DNA of 64,000 nt from Cricetomys ansorgei (taxonomy: Eukaryota > Chordata > Mammalia > Rodentia > Nesomyidae), in the NCBI GenBank assembly GCA_026225945.1, contig JAMJFZ010003716.1:49199-113198 (forward strand), written 5' to 3'. This document shows, piece by piece, positions 42,251-56,200 of this stretch (positions are counted from its first letter, which is position 1; every line of letters starts with the position of its first letter). Position numbers and translations under genes: made by a program. The notes beneath the pieces are model-generated. The model saw only the letters and a list, made by a program, of their open reading frames with translations, made no database searches and was not told the origin of the DNA.

Positions 42251-45200
42251 GTTTCTGAGGCGGGGTGTCAGGAGTCAGGCCAGGCAGACACAGAATCACA
42301 GCAACTATGGCTTCAGAATTCATGGAGAATTTAAAAGAAGAGGTGACCTGTCCTATCTGTCTGGAGCTGATGGTGGAGCCTGTGAGTGCAGATTGTGGTC
42401 ATAGCTTCTGCAGAGCCTGCATCACATGGAACTATGAGTCCTTCAAAAGCAAAGAAGAGGAGGGCACCTGTCCTGTGTGCCGAATTAGTTACCCCTTAGG
42501 GAATCTGAGGCCTAATCGACATTTGGCCAACATAGTAGAGAGGCTCAAGGGGTTCAAGTCCAGCCCAGGAGAAGGGCAGAAGGTTCTTCACTGTGCAAGG
42601 CACGGAAAGAAACTCCAGCTCTTCTGTAAGATGGACAAAGTGGCCATCTGCTGGCACTGTGAGAGATCTCAGGAGCACCGTGGACACGAAACAGTTCTCA
42701 TCCAAGAGGTGGCCCAAGAGTACAAGGTAAGAAATGAGAGGGTGTGGGAAACAAAGCAGGAAACATTATCTGCTGGGAAATCTCCAGTTCACATGGTCAT
42801 TCCTTAGTTATCATGGTGTAGTAGAATATTTGTACCTATCTCCAGATACTGTAAAGTTATATACTCTATCTGTGCAGTGAGTGCTCCAGTGACTATAGGA
42901 GACTTGCCTTTCAGAGCTGTTGGGGGAAGGGCACTTCCTGTCATAGTTCCCTGCTAAAAACAATGGGTGTTCAAATACCCAACCCTCTAAAATCTTCACT
43001 GTTAAAGGCATTTGTTTATGACATTGCAACCTTCTGCAGCCTGAACCCAGGGAAGACCTTGGCTTCCTCAGCTTTGATTTCAGCCTTTTCAGCAAACGGG
43101 TCCAGGTCACCTGGCAGAAGCTTGGAGGTGTGAGGTTCTACTCATTAATGTAAATAAGGCCTTTGTGAGTAGTACAAAGCTTTAAGTTGATAAATTACCT
43201 GGAGGCCACATGCTCTGGGTCAGTCCAGAGAGAGGCTTGATCCTCTGCAGGTAGTTCAGGCTTTGTACCCCATGATTGTCTTTTGTTCCTTATTGAATCC
43301 ATCCGAGAGATTTTTATATTTCCATCTACATCATGGAGTTGAGGCCTGGGAGTTCATTCTATCCTGTTACCTTCTGAGACCTGACAGGGTATGACTACCC
43401 TGAGCTCAATCATAAGAGAATCTACTTGGGCTACAAACTCTAGAACAAGAGCAAATGTTTTTTCAGCTTATTGTATACTGTTGAGCTTTTATCTCCAAGG
43501 AAATCTCTAATTATTCTTTAAGTGTCACAGTAAATGAGATAAAGTTTGGAGAGATGGCTGAATGGCTTCTTGTCAAATGTAATGACCTGAGTTCCAACCC
43601 AGAAACCACATGATTGATGAGAGAACTGATTCCTGAACGTTTTCTCTGACCTCCACATACCTGGGGTGGCCTGAGTATGTGTATATGCAAACATGCGCAC
43701 ACACACACGCAATTAATTAATTAGTTAATTAAAAAAACTAAATTAAGTGAGTTGTTATAAGTTCTTTCCTTGATATCAGCTTCCTCTATTAATGTAAAAA
43801 TAAAAATCAGTTTAACTTGTAGTGGCAGACGCCTGTAACCTCAACATTTCAGAGTCAAGGAGAATAAGAATTTCTTGGACAGCATGGGCTACATAATGAG
43901 ACCACCTTATTTTTTGTTTGTTTTTTGAGACCGGGTTTCTCTGTGTAATCCTGGAACTCCTTCTGTAGACCAGGCTGGCCTTGAACTCAGATATCTACAT
44001 GTCTGCCTCCTGACTGCTGGGATTAAAGGCATGCATCACATTGCCTGGCTTGACCACCTTTGGAAAAGAGAATGGGGAATCGTTCTGAGTAGATGGTAAC
44101 CTTATTACTTTCTTCCAGCTCCTAGATTCTTGTTGCCATTTTCTCAGTGTCTGTAAACTCTGCTGAGACCAACTTGATTTCATCCGTTTGCCTTTTTAAA
44201 GTTTATTTTCTCTTTATTTATGATAGAATATCTATATATTATGTGCATAGTTCATATCACATTCTTTTAAAGAAAAGTAGTGATCTTAGGCTTCCTGTCT
44301 TTCCAGAAGGATTTGTTGGCCTTTGGTTAGGAGCAGCAGTCCTACTAAGCACACAGCCTGACTCTGCTGCAATTCCTTTCTCACAGGAGAAGCTCCAGGC
44401 AGCTCTGCAGAAACTGATGGCAGACAAGAAAGAATTTGAGAACTGGAAAGTTGACCTTCAGAAGGAGAAGACTTACTGGGAGGCAAGTGGGGTCCCTTCC
44501 TGAGGGAGCTAGCCTGCTGCCTGGGAGGGACCTGGGGAAGAAGCTCCCTGGCTCTTGATTCCCTGGTAGTGGCTGAGGCCAAGAGGCCTGGATTAGTCCT
44601 CCCTACCTGTTGCCTTGGGCTGGAGCTGCAGAGTGAATGCATCACACCTGAGCCTGGCTATGTGAGGGGCTGACTCCATGGAGGGTGCTTGGTGAGAATG
44701 GCTGCTGAGTCCTGGGTCTCCCTCCTGTGCTGCTTTCTGGAACTATGACTGTTGGGAGATGCTTGGGAAAAGGTGAATCATGGATATGTAGTCAGTGTTG
44801 AGCTTTTACCAAGGGATTAAAAAGTAGAATGAGATGCCAGATGTGGTGGTGTACACCTTTAATTCCAGCTCTTGGGAGGCAGAGGCAGACAGATCTCTGT
44901 GAGTTCAAGGCCAGTTTGGTGTATATAGTAAGTCCCAGGTCAACTAGGGCTACCAGATGAATCTCAAAACAAACAAACAAACCAAGGGAGGGGTAAAATG
45001 ATGACTCAATGGTTAAGAGTACTTCTTGGTATTCCAGAGAACCTGAATTTGTTCTGTTACACCCACGTGGTAGATCATAACTATCCATAACTAATTCTGG
45101 GGCAACCAATACCCTCTCTGGCCTGTGTGGACACCTGACACACATATGATGCAGGCAGGCAAAGCACACATACACACGTAAAATAAAAATAAATACATTT

Positions 45201-46927
45201 TAAAGTCCTTTCTTTTTTTAATAGAAAAAAAAAACTCAAAAAAAAATTTATTTTATGAGTGCTGTATCTGCATGTACACCTGCATGCCAGCAGAGGGCGT
45301 CTGATCCCATTTTAGATGATTGTGAGCTACCTTGTGGTTGCTGGATATTGAACTCAGGACCTTTGGAAAAGCAGTCAGTGCTCTTAACTGCTGAGCTGCT
45401 GCTTCTCAAACAAACAAACAAACAAACAAACAAACAAAATACTTTGAGTGTTTTCCAGCATGTGTATGTCTGGTTCCCATGGAAGCGAGAAAGAGGGCAT
45501 CAGATCTTCTGGAACTGGAGTTATAGGTTGTGAGTCACCATGTGGGTGCTGGGAATTGAACCCAGGTCCTCCAAAAGAGTAGCCAGTGCTCTTAACTACT
45601 GAGCCATCTCTCCAGTCATAAAGTCTCAGAAGACTGCAGGCAGGAACAAGTGTCATGTACAGCTGTGTGAAAGCTGAATCATAGCTTGATGTTCCATTTT
45701 GGCTTAGGTGGTCTTGGTAAAACTGACCTGAGGTCTTTGTGTTGGAATGTCATGAGCAGACACTGAAAGGTTACACACACTTCTCTAAGACTCCCTTCCT
45801 TTTCCCTATCTCCATTCTTTCCCAAAACTCCCACACAGCACATTTCTCTCTCTCCCAGATGCATTTTGACAGACTGAATAGTTCTCCCTTTTCTTATCTC
45901 TGAAGAATCAAATACAGAAAGATGTAGAAAATGTTCAGACAGAGTTTAAACGACTGGGAGACATCCTGGACTCCGAGAAGAAGAATGAGCTGCAGAAGCT
46001 GTTGCAAGAGAAGGGAGACATTATGAACAGCCTGGCGGAGTCTGAAAATGAGCATGCTCAGCAGAGCAAGTTGCTAGGAGACCTCATCTCAGATGTGGAA
46101 CATCAGTTGCAGGGCTCAGCTGTGGAGATGCTGCAGGTAAGACTGCAAGAGGTCCCGGCATCTGAGAGTCAGGAGACATGGAAGCCATTTCCCTCCTTTC
46201 TCTGTTTCTGAAATCTTCCTGATGTTGACAGTGGAGTTCTCTGGGATCTGCCTGAATCAATTTCAGAGGCTGGGGAATCATTGCATGCATGAATGGCAAG
46301 GAGTGGAATTCTATTTTTATTGGTTTATCAAGTGCAGCACAAAAGTTAAACATTGGGGAGGACATCTGTTTGACCCATGGGTGTTATGGCACCAGATCTT
46401 TATACAGCTCTGTGTAGTTCAAGGTCCAAATATTAACTTCAGTTAGTCATTGGAAAACAAAGGAACTTCTAGTTATGAGAAATGTTTCTGAGGTCCACCA
46501 TAGGATGAGTTGAGGCTGTCCCCATCTGCAGAGGCTCAGCAGTTAAGAGCACTGGCTGATCTTCCAGAGTGCCTGGTTTCAATTCCCAGCACCCACATTT
46601 CAGCTCAAAACCATCTGTAACTCCAGTTCTAGGGGATCCAACATTCTCTTCTGATCTCCACAGGTACAAAGCATACTAATGGTACATACACAGATATGCA
46701 GGCAAATGTTCATACATATAAAATAATAATAAAAATTTAAAAATAATAAACTAGCATTATTTTTGAAACCATTGCACATTGTGTTTTTTTTCCTATTTAG
46801 AGAAATGTAAATTTGTATTTTTTTTTCATGTCATATTTATTTAGGTCATTTATCCTCCTTAAAAATATTATGCCAGGTGGTGGTGGCACACGCCTTTAAT
46901 CCCAGCACTCAGGACACAGAGGCAGGC

Positions 46928-46964
<37 letters not shown>

Positions 46965-49900
46965 TTATGTATTACTTCTGTGTCAGGGTGTAGGTCAGAA
47001 AACAACTTTGGAAACAGTTTTCCCATTCCACTTTTATGTGACTTCCAAGGATTGAACTTAGGTTCCTGGGGTTGAAATTATGTCCATACACATGCTTGTA
47101 TTGTATGGTGAATGCCTGCTGAGCCATCTTGCCAGCCCAGAGTCAGATTCTCGCATTGTTTTCTGACTTTATATGTCTCTGTAGGAATGTGTTTTTTAGG
47201 CCATGTTAGTTCTAGAAAGTCTTCACCATCTTTTCAATTCATTACTTTCCTATTGTATTGATTTGCATTACACACACACACACACCCATATATACCATGG
47301 TATTTTGCAATATGCATACATCATGAAATGGCTACCCGGAGCTGGTTCACATATGTATCACCTCACATCATTACACTGTTTTGTTTTGTTTTGTTTTTTT
47401 TTTGTAATGGCAGAAGTTCAAATCTTTTTGTAATTTGAAGAATATACTATGTTATTCATTGTTAAAATAAAGTAATGGCACTTGACGGAGAATCTAGACG
47501 TTGAAATTTCCAATGCTCTTTATTAATCACAAACCATGTCAAATCTCAGGGAATCCCATACCCAGGAGGCTAAGCAGAGACTTCATTTCTTTCCCAATCT
47601 CCCCATCCTGCTTCTCCTCAGCCCTTCTTTAACTTTTTTCCCTAGCCCCCTCTCCACATCCAGGCCTTCATTACAATACGATAGTACTTTAGCTAGGGGT
47701 GATCAGAGTCTTCTTTGATCACCTGCCTGCAGTTCTTTCATGTCATGGGTCACCTTCAACTGTAAACAGTTAGTTCTATCTGTGGAGATCCCATCAGGGC
47801 TGGCACAAGGGTGTGAATAGGTAGGAAGCAAGGCCTGCATCTGCTGCAAGGCGTCTGGCTTCCCAGCTACAAGGGATCAAAGCCCTTTTGCAAACCAAAA
47901 CAGTACACAGGAGTAAAATATACCACAACAATTCATTATAGCCACCATACTGTACAATACTGGAAATTTATTTTTTGAGTAATATTTATCCCACTGTTCT
48001 CTGCCATCCACATTCTAATTTCCTATGAGATCAGTTTTTGTTCCTTCCACAAAGTCCCATGATATCCTGCAGTATTAAATAACACAAACTCTCTGGGTTC
48101 ATCCATGTTACCATAGATGGCAGTACTTCCTTGTTTTTAAAAGCTGTCTAATACTCTGTTGTGTATGTGTACCACATTATTTTTGTCTGCCCATCTGTTG
48201 AATAGTGCAGAGGTTGAGTCCATATATCAGCTACTGGAATAATGTTTCAGTAGACAGGGATGTGCAGATGGCATGTTTTAACTACAGAATTTAGGTATAA
48301 CTGAAATGATTTGTTTTCTTGTGCTTTTTTGTTTTGTTTTACCATTTTGTATAGCCTTCTTAGTTTTTGTTACATTTACTGTAGCCAGTTATGCTGCCAT
48401 ACACCTGTATTCCTAGATCTCTGGAGACAGAGGAAAAGAATTGTTGCAAATTCTAGGCCCGTGTGGTCTTCATAGTTCCATGACTCCAGTTCCATGAGAT
48501 CTGATACCCTCTGACCTCCTCAGGCACCAGGCACGAGGCATCAGGCAGAGCCACAGAGAAAGATCCTGTCTCATTATACAAAATATGCAAACAACAACAA
48601 AAATGTGGATTTTTTGTTTGTTTGTTTTTGAAACAGGGTCCTCCTCTATTGTATCCACAGCTTTTCTGGAAAATCACTATATAGTTCAGGCAGCCCTTGA
48701 ACGCCTGATCTGCCTCTGCCTCCTGAGGGCTGGGATTAAAGATGTGCATCATTACAGCTAGCAAATCATTTTTTATTTTACGTGCATGAGTTCTTTGCCT
48801 GATTGTATGTCTGTGTGCTATGTATGTGCCTGGTACCTGTGGAGACCAAAAGAAGTTGTCAGATCCCCTGAAACTGGATGGCTATGATCCACCATTCGAA
48901 TAGCAACATGTTCTTTCACCCACTGAGTCATCTCTGCAGCCCAAGTACAAATCTTTAAAGGAAAGAAAAATCCCAACATGGAAAGCTTAACTTTAAGGTG
49001 AATGTTGGGATACTGTTAGGGTCCACAGATTTTAGACATTGCTAAAGCTATCGAAGGCTACAATTAAGAAGGAAAAAAAGAGCAGAGCTAGAGAGATGGC
49101 TCAGTTCCCAGAACCTACATGGTGGCTCACAACCATCTCCAATTCCATGAGATTTGACACTCTCTATCTGACCTTCTTGGGCACCAGGTTCACACATGGT
49201 GTACAAACAAATATACATGCAGGCAAACACACACATAAAATAAAATATAAAATAAGTCTAAAAAAGAAATGTAAAAATTAAAAGGAAGTTAAAAGAGGAG
49301 AGATAATAATGAGAGAAAGAGGAAAAAAAAAATGTAGGAATGGGAAGGGAAGCCCAGGGAATGTGGGTGAAAAGTCTTGTAAAGACTGTGTTTCAGTAGT
49401 CTGCGCGGTGGAACAACCGTCCCAAAGTTTAGCTGAGCAAGTCACAGGCCTTAGTGTGGCATATGCAAGAGCGGAGTGTATAATGATAGAAAAGAAGTAA
49501 AAAGAAGGCTTTTGGAGTGTATTTCTGACCCAGTTGTGCTGAGCTGAAAGATGAACTTCTCGGATCGCTTTGACTGTAGAAGGTTCTATTTGATGCTGTG
49601 TCAGGGCAACTAGAGGGTGGCGTAGGTCTTTGCACCTCCACGTTACCTGTGTTCTGATATGTGATATGTTCTGTTCTGATAAGGGTAAGCTCTAGGTCTT
49701 TTCCAAGTGGGTCCCACAGCATCATGATGTCCTCTGTGTGTGAGGAGCAGCACAGTGTTGACTGCTTTGCCACAGGCAGTGCACTCCAGAGGACTTGGCT
49801 CTGGGAGTCCATTCGTAGATCACCTGCCTGCTTCCCTGCAGTGGTCTCCTCCTGATCTCCTCAGCCTTAATCGACTCATTTACAGACTATCACTTTCAGG

Positions 49901-52575
49901 AAATGGCTTCTTGTACGTTATCATGACCGTTTTCTTTCACAGAGTTTCAGTTATGAGGATTCTTACCCATCTTAATGAGAAGTCTTAATTCCTGTTTTCT
50001 CTGTTCCTATCTAGGGTGTGGATAGCATCATAAAACGGTACGTATGGCTGCCAGTGGCAATCTTTCTGTGTGGTATGAATGATTTTGTTTTCAAGTAGAA
50101 CATAATTTCTCCTAGGTTGGGGAAATTTAGATGTAGTATTGAATTTCTGGTCAAAAAGCAGAGACTGAACCAGGTGGTGGTGGCACACGCCTTTAATCCC
50201 AGCACTCGGGAGGCAGAGGCAGGTGGATCTCTGTGAGTTTGAGGCCAGCCTGGTCTACAGAGTGAGTTCCAGGACAGCCAGAGTTACAACAGAGAAACCC
50301 TGTCTCAAAAAACAAGGAAAGAAAAAAAGGAAAAAAGAAAAAAGCAGAGATTGTTTTGCAACTATTGAGAATAGGATCAGGGATAAAAAGATGAGGGTAC
50401 TCTTAACTCCATTGTAGTTTCAGTATTTAATTTACCTTGTGCACCTGAATGTGGCTCTGAATCTGGATTTAACAGGTGCTTGGTTTATGGTAGATGGGAT
50501 GTGTCTTTTATGTCTTCAGAGTACACGGAATTGTCTATTGGAAAAATTCCTTATGTTTCCATTATTTTCTCCTTAGACTAGAGGACTTTCAGTCTTTATT
50601 GTTGTATTTAGATTTACAAAATAGTCTTGAATCTCTGTACATAACGCTTTGGTACAAGTGTGAACAACTGATCCATTTCCATTCTATACTCTACAGGAGT
50701 GTGGAAAGAGGGTATCCTTGTGTCTAGATGGCACACCCACCCACCTGGCCACATCAAAGATTTTCCCAAGACACTGAGATCATATTAGTATTAGTTTGAT
50801 GTCCTCTTTTTTTTCTTTAGCAACTTTCCCAAAAAAGCCTGAAAAATCAGATGTCACCTGCCAGTCTCCATATTAGAAAAAGGTTTTGAAGACATTAGAA
50901 TTTTCTGGATATTTCCTACACTAGATTTGCCTTGAGCACTCAGATGTGGGTTCAGTACCCTGACAGTTGGTCATTTCCCACATTCATGGAAATATTTTTC
51001 CACACATTTTCCCCCAGGCACCTTAGTTTTGGTTTGTTTTAAGATTTATTATTTCATCATCTCTTGTGAACTCAAGGAGGCAGAGTGGGAGAGAATAATT
51101 ATTTAATTTCAGAAGGCAAGAACTATGATTCTGAGAATGTAAGGCCTTCCCAACAACACACTGAAAGTAAGTTGGAGGGGACGTGATTGTTCTTTTCATG
51201 TCCCCAGATGGCAGGCTACCCTCTCCCTACCTCTTCAGCATCCTCTGTGAGCTCAAGTGCATCTGTGGTTTGAAATGAGAGGAAGTCAGTGGCAGTTGGG
51301 GGATCACAAGGAGGAATTGGAGGTCAATTGTTTTTATCCCTAGGAGTCATACTTTTTCACTGACGAAGCCCAAAACCATCCCCAAGGAACAAAGAAGAGT
51401 GTTCCGAGCCCCGGATCTGCAAGGCATGCTGCAAGTGTTGGAAGGTGAGGACAGTTATGCTATTTGAGTTGGCTGTGGGATTCTAGTTGTTTCTAGCTAT
51501 GGACTGAGGGACAAGGAAAAGTAGATACCATGTACTGATGATCTGTTCATCTCTGATGGGAAATGACTGTTCATCTCTGACCCTGTTAGGGTTTCCAACT
51601 CTTTCCCTGATCTGGGGAAGAAATGGACTTTAGAATACCTTTGCTTTGCATTTAATATTATGACTTTTTTATCATTTCAGAGCTCATCGAGGCCCAACGC
51701 TACTGGGGTAAGGGGAAATCACAGCATCGTAAGCAACCTCCTACTCACTGTCTTGCAGAGCTCATGCCTTTGTTAGGCCTCATGTTTCATGGCTCATGGC
51801 TTCTCCCAAGATATGTAGTGTTTTTCTGTGGTGTTCTGCCTCTCCTGTAACTTCTTCACAACATTCCTTCCAGTTCCTGCACATTCTTTTTTAGACTTCT
51901 GTTCATAATATCAAAAATAAGGCTGTCTCCTGTCCTTCTCATGACACTCAATCCTGTCATTTTCCTGCAGTTCCAGTGACACTGGTTCAAAACAACAATC
52001 CAAACATTGTCATTACCGAGGACAAGAGACAACTAAGATATGAAGACCATCAGACAAGAAAACTTACACCTGGGGATGAGAGCTGTCATGAAGGTGTCCT
52101 GGGCTACCCAGCTATCCAATCAGGAAAACATTATTGGGAAGTAGATGTGTCTGGAAGAGGGGCCTGGGTTCTGGGATTAAGTGATGGAAGCTACTTCTTC
52201 AATCCGATATTCCGTTCAAATCCTGAAAGACACCTAGATCCCTTATTTCGTTTGGGTATTAGTAACAATTCACATTATCAACCTAAATATGGCTTCTGGG
52301 TGATAGGGCTGTGGAAAAAGTATGTATATAATGCTTTTGAGGAGTGTGCTTTCACAGGCAAGCCCAATGTCTTGACCCTCTCTCTGATGGTTCCTCCCTG
52401 TCGTATTGGCATTTTCCTTGACTATGCAGCTGGTTCTCTCTCGTTTTATAATATTTCCAACCATGGGACTCTCATCTATAGATTCTGTGCAGGTTCCTTT
52501 CCTGATAGGGTCTTTCCATATTTTAATCCTATGGGATGTTCAGAGCCAATGACAATATGCTGGCCAGACTCCTAA
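42251..52575 (+). CDS. Trim30: Trim30-type gene, paralogue 2 (7 coding exons, 500 aa)
   Basis: Coding exons: 42307-42726, 44387-44482, 45906-46136, 50015-50037, 51344-51444, 51681-51707 and 51971-52575, again 1,503 bases. 42251-42306 is 5' UTR after the acceptor ccatgcag. RING and B-box ligands occupy the same positions as in paralogue 1, here with the canonical CGHSFC. The coiled coil ([11 protein letters not shown]...) and PRYSPRY ([21 protein letters not shown]-type end) are intact. The N-terminus [12 protein letters not shown] resembles the mouse Trim30b/c/d branch more than Trim30a; this is from memory, so I leave the letter open. The same GC donor follows exon 3. It is a tandem duplicate of the gene upstream, in the same orientation, with about 7.8 kb between them. 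Likely a cytoplasmic RING E3 ligase of innate immunity. Confidence 0.92.
42307..42726 (+). CDS. Trim30: Trim30 paralogue 2 exon 2: RING and B-box
   Basis: 140 codons from ATG 42307 to aag before gtaaga. RING and B-box zinc ligands are all present. Confidence 0.93.
43915..44054 (-). repeat. B1 SINE, minus strand
   Basis: gagaccgggtttctctgtgt ... gctgggattaaaggcatgca is a reverse B1. Confidence 0.88.
44387..44482 (+). CDS. Trim30: Trim30 paralogue 2 exon 3 (96 bp), GC donor
   Basis: 32 codons after tctcacag, ending TACTGGGAG before GCAAGT. Confidence 0.92.
44837..44985 (+). repeat. B1 SINE
   Basis: Diverged B1 body (acacctttaattccagctct) with an (AAAC)n tail. Confidence 0.8.
45240..45622 (-). 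repeat. Two B3/B2-type SINEs, minus strand
   Basis: Two adjacent reverse copies end in agtgctcttaactgctgagc and agtgctcttaactactgagc. They are separated by an (AAAC)n run at 45407-45437. Confidence 0.75.
45906..46136 (+). CDS. Trim30: Trim30 paralogue 2 exon 4 (231 bp, coiled coil)
   Basis: 77 open codons between tctgaag and gtaaga; a strongly charged helical heptad region. Confidence 0.94.
46515..46750 (+). repeat. B2 SINE
   Basis: The head ggctcagcagttaagagcac and an A-rich tail with aataataataaa are present. In paralogue 2 intron 4. Confidence 0.8.
48625..48945 (-). repeat. B1 then B3-type SINE, minus strand
   Basis: Reverse B1 at 48625-48765, then a reverse B3-type copy to about 48945 ending tcacccactgagtcatctct. 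Confidence 0.7.
49085..49260 (+). repeat. B2-type SINE
   Basis: gctagagagatggctcag head, internal deletion, and tail acacacataaaataaaatat. Confidence 0.75.
50015..50037 (+). CDS. Trim30: Trim30 paralogue 2 exon 5 (23 bp)
   Basis: GGTGTGGATAGCATCATAAA and three further bases lie between tatctag and gtacgt. Confidence 0.9.
50170..50345 (+). repeat. B1 SINE
   Basis: ggtggcacacgcctttaatc followed by a full B1 body and A-rich tail; one of the youngest-looking B1 copies here. Confidence 0.9.
51344..51444 (+). CDS. Trim30: Trim30 paralogue 2 exon 6 (101 bp, linker)
   Basis: Between tatccctag and gtgagg; carries the family signature [11 protein letters not shown]. Confidence 0.92.
51681..51707 (+). 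CDS. Trim30: Trim30 paralogue 2 exon 7 (27 bp)
   Basis: Between atttcag and gtaagg; encodes ELIEAQRYW. Confidence 0.9.
51971..52575 (+). CDS. Trim30: Trim30 paralogue 2 exon 8: PRYSPRY
   Basis: 605 bp follow tcctgcag and end TAA. Complete PRYSPRY; compared with paralogue 1 the N-terminal variable loops differ strongly while the core strands are alike. Confidence 0.95.
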
Positions 52576-53145
52576 AGCTTTATCTGTTTCTATGCAGGGC
52601 CTCTGTCTCTGGTTTTTATCTTATATGCCTGAGCTCATGGGCACCATTTTACCTTTTTTTTTTTTTAATTTTTATTTTTTGCTGTCTCTAGTCTTCCTGT
52701 GTGAATGTCTTTAATTTGTAAATAAGATATATTCATTTCTTTTGGCCATCTTCTCAATTCCTTCTTTGTGTTTTTTGGTGAGAATAGTAAATAGTAAATT
52801 TCTCAAACATTCAAGGATGAATGTCTGAGTCTTCACTATGTATGATAACATTGCTCCCAGATTCTTTTATTCTCCATGCCAGAGATGAGAGCCAGGGCCT
52901 TGTGCATGCTGAGGAGGTACTCCACCACTGAGCTACTTGTCTCAGCCCTTCCTCGTCTCCTTGACCCCATTCAACTCATCAATGAAAGATGAATGAAAGT
53001 TCTTCTACAACTTGTCTATTAGTTTTGGAAATTATATGTAGGAATCTCTAAGAAATGCACCCTTAGCAGTAGGCCGGTTTCACCATGATGCTTCTTCATT
53101 GAGGAATTAAAAAGAAAACATTAAAAATGATACAAAAGAGACTGT

Positions 53146-53252
53146 GTGCTCACTTAGGAAGCATGCGTGTCAAAATTAGAATGATACAGGGAAGGTTAAT
53201 ACAGTCCCTGCTCAAGGATGACATGCAAATTCATGAAGGGTTCCATATTTTT
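53146..53252 (+). pseudogene. U6 snRNA pseudogene
   Basis: A full-length but mutated U6-like sequence, from gtgctcacttaggaagcat through aaggatgacatgcaaattca to gttccatattttt. Many substitutions relative to U6 and no clear proximal promoter suggest a dead retroposed copy. Confidence 0.88.
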
Positions 53253-56200
53253 GAGGAACATTTTATATATATAGAGAGAGAGGGGGGGGGGGAGAGGCTG
53301 GGGGGGGAAGGGGAGAATCCAAAGTATTCCTGGCTTTAAACATATCAGCAGTGCAAGTATGAACAGCATGTGTAATGGCTGGAGATATTTTCTTATAATT
53401 TTGCTATAAATACTGCACCTATACCTCAAGTTAGTGTAAGAAAATAAGTACAAAGCTGGCACTATGGCTCAGTGAGTCATAGCCCTCATCACCAAGTCTG
53501 GGCACCTGACTTCGATGCTCTGGACCCACATTCATGCAATATGTCCTTTGACTTCCGTATACACCGTGGCTTACAGAAGCCCAGACACATATACAAACAC
53601 AAACTGAGTAAACATAATTTTTTAAAAAATGAAATTTAGTAGGTATAGAACATTCACTGAAGTATCTCAGTGATTGTTCTGTTAATTACTGAGAGCTACA
53701 CATGCTGTTATAGTGTCCCATGAAGCTAATGGGCAAATGGAAAATGAGGGCAGACTTTCCTGAGGTCTTATTAGTAGTCCCCAGATAACCACTAACATGA
53801 CCTGGCCACAAGTTTTTCATGGCTGTCTATGTGTATGTATGTTTCTTTCTTTCTTTTTTTTCAAATTTAAGGCTAATTTTTGTGTTGCTACATATTTTAC
53901 CTTACTAAGTACTAAATTCTGTGATACTCAGATTTCTTTAAATAATAATGACAATATTAGCAAACTTATCTTTTGCTGTAATTATAAAACGTAAACTGTA
54001 TATTACTAGGGACTTGCATTGTTTCAAGCATGTGAGTGGCAATTCAGTATGGTTATTCATTTGGGGGGTCCTTATCGCTGAGACTAAAATGATTATTAAG
54101 ATTGTGTACCAGAACCTTGCAGAGTAGCTCATGCCTGCCATTCTTGAACCTGGGAGGTTGTGGCAGGAGGATTGCTGTGCATCTTAGGACAGCCTTGCAT
54201 ACAGAGTAAGACCCCGTTTTAAAAATATATAGAATATATATTGATTCACTTCAAAACCATTACTCTATTTTGTTTTAAGAAACAGAATAACTAGATTGCA
54301 AAATCTCAGATTTTTTTGTTCTGTTTTCACAATTTATAAATAAATGTTTCTGCTTGGTAAAAATAAATATTCTTAACTTCAGAGTCATCAGCCTTTTTTG
54401 CTCTCAATATTTCCTCCATTGTAGATATTGTTTCAGGGCAAAAGGTAGTTTATACTTTGCAATTCAATTTCCTGTCCTAGAAAGTTTTAGCTTCAGTCCA
54501 ATCTAATCTTAAATCAAGACCTGGAAAGTTTCAGCCTCTGAGACTTACTGCTCACTGAGCTCACTCTGATTGGCTGTCTTATGAACTCCAAACTGTAAAT
54601 CACAAACCTTGCAAACCATCCGTTTCTGACTTTCTGTCTTAGTTTACTCTGGACTGGCTCTGTTCTTCTCGGCTTCTCTTTCTGAACTGAGCTGCTGGAG
54701 CTGGACTGCATTCAAACTGCCTGACTGAACTAACACCCTGCTCTGCTTCTTGTCAGCTTCTACCTCTGCTTCTACTTTCTGAGCTCTGCCTCTCTCTACT
54801 GAACTCTGCTTCTATCTTGCTTCCCTCCCTGAACTTTGAACTCTACCCCCCACTCTCTGCTTCTCTCTCTGAGCTCAGCCTCTGCCTCCTAAATGCTGGG
54901 ATTAAGGTGTGCACCACCACTGCCTTCTGAGTTAGGATTAGTTGTATGCTACACTGGAATTAAAGATGTTTATTAACATTCTTTCTACCCTAGAGCAGCC
55001 ATGCTCTAGGATTAAAAGATTAAGTGTTCCTCTACATTCCATAATTTAGTTTCAAGGGAAATCCTTTCCTCTTTTTTGAAATAAATGTCGGTGTGTATTG
55101 TGAAGTATTAGAATCACACATTTGTGGCACTGCTCAACAGGGTGGTCACTGCTGTGCTCGCCTGGTCACCTTCAGTCTTTGAATTGAGGTTAGAGGTTGA
55201 TGGCAGACCTGAAGAACAAAGTCTGTTTTTTTTTTTTTTTAAGTAACTTTTAAAGATTTTTATTTTGGGTATATTAATGTTGTACCTGCATGTATGTCAG
55301 TGCACCACATGCACGCCTGGTGCCTATCGAGGTAGTGTGACTCGAACCCAGGTCTTTTGCAAAAAAAAAAAAAAAACAAATGTTCTTAACTACTGAGCCA
55401 ACTTTCCAGCCAAAAGATACAGGAGGAGAATTGTGTCTGCCAAAAAGCTCACGCAGGGGTAGATGGTTGCCCTAGTATTTTAACATTTTAATTTCCAGCT
55501 CTTCCCCAACAGTTCTGAGCTACTGAGGGAAACTCACATTTTATCAGATACTCTCTCTCCACAACACTCAGCCATAGGGTTTCTCAAGTTTTTCATCAAC
55601 CTGCCAGTAATATACTAGTCTGGTCTGCCGGGGCTATGATCATAAAACTAGTAACAAGATACTACCAATCACATAGTTTAAACAAGAGAAATTTCCTTTC
55701 TTATGATCCTGGAGCCAGAAGTCCAAGATCAAGTTTCATTCACTTTTCCCTTGCAATCTTCCATTGATCTACAGGTTGTTCACTACTTGCTTTTCCTTTA
55801 CTTCTACCACAGTTGTGGTTTAATATTGATATGTTAGTGCATTTTGCTGTTCTTCTTTCTTGTCACAGTGCCATGGGGCTGGCCTGTCTCAGGACAAGAA
55901 TAAACATGCTTACTTCTGAGAACAAGAGGCTCGTCTTGTTCCCATACTTCACAAATATCACATGCCAATGTACTATTTTACACTACAGCTATAAATGCTA
56001 TGTCACATGCAGAGAGCAGGGAAGAGAAGAAAAATCAGACTTGAATTGTGATGGTTAGTGACACTGATATGATCCAGGGATTTTTACCTTAATGGCAGGG
56101 CCCAGACCGAGAGAAAAGAACAGCACAACCCAAGAGCATGCATGCCTTAACTCATTACTCTGTGTTCGTGATTACAGATGTAATGTGACTAGCTATCTCA

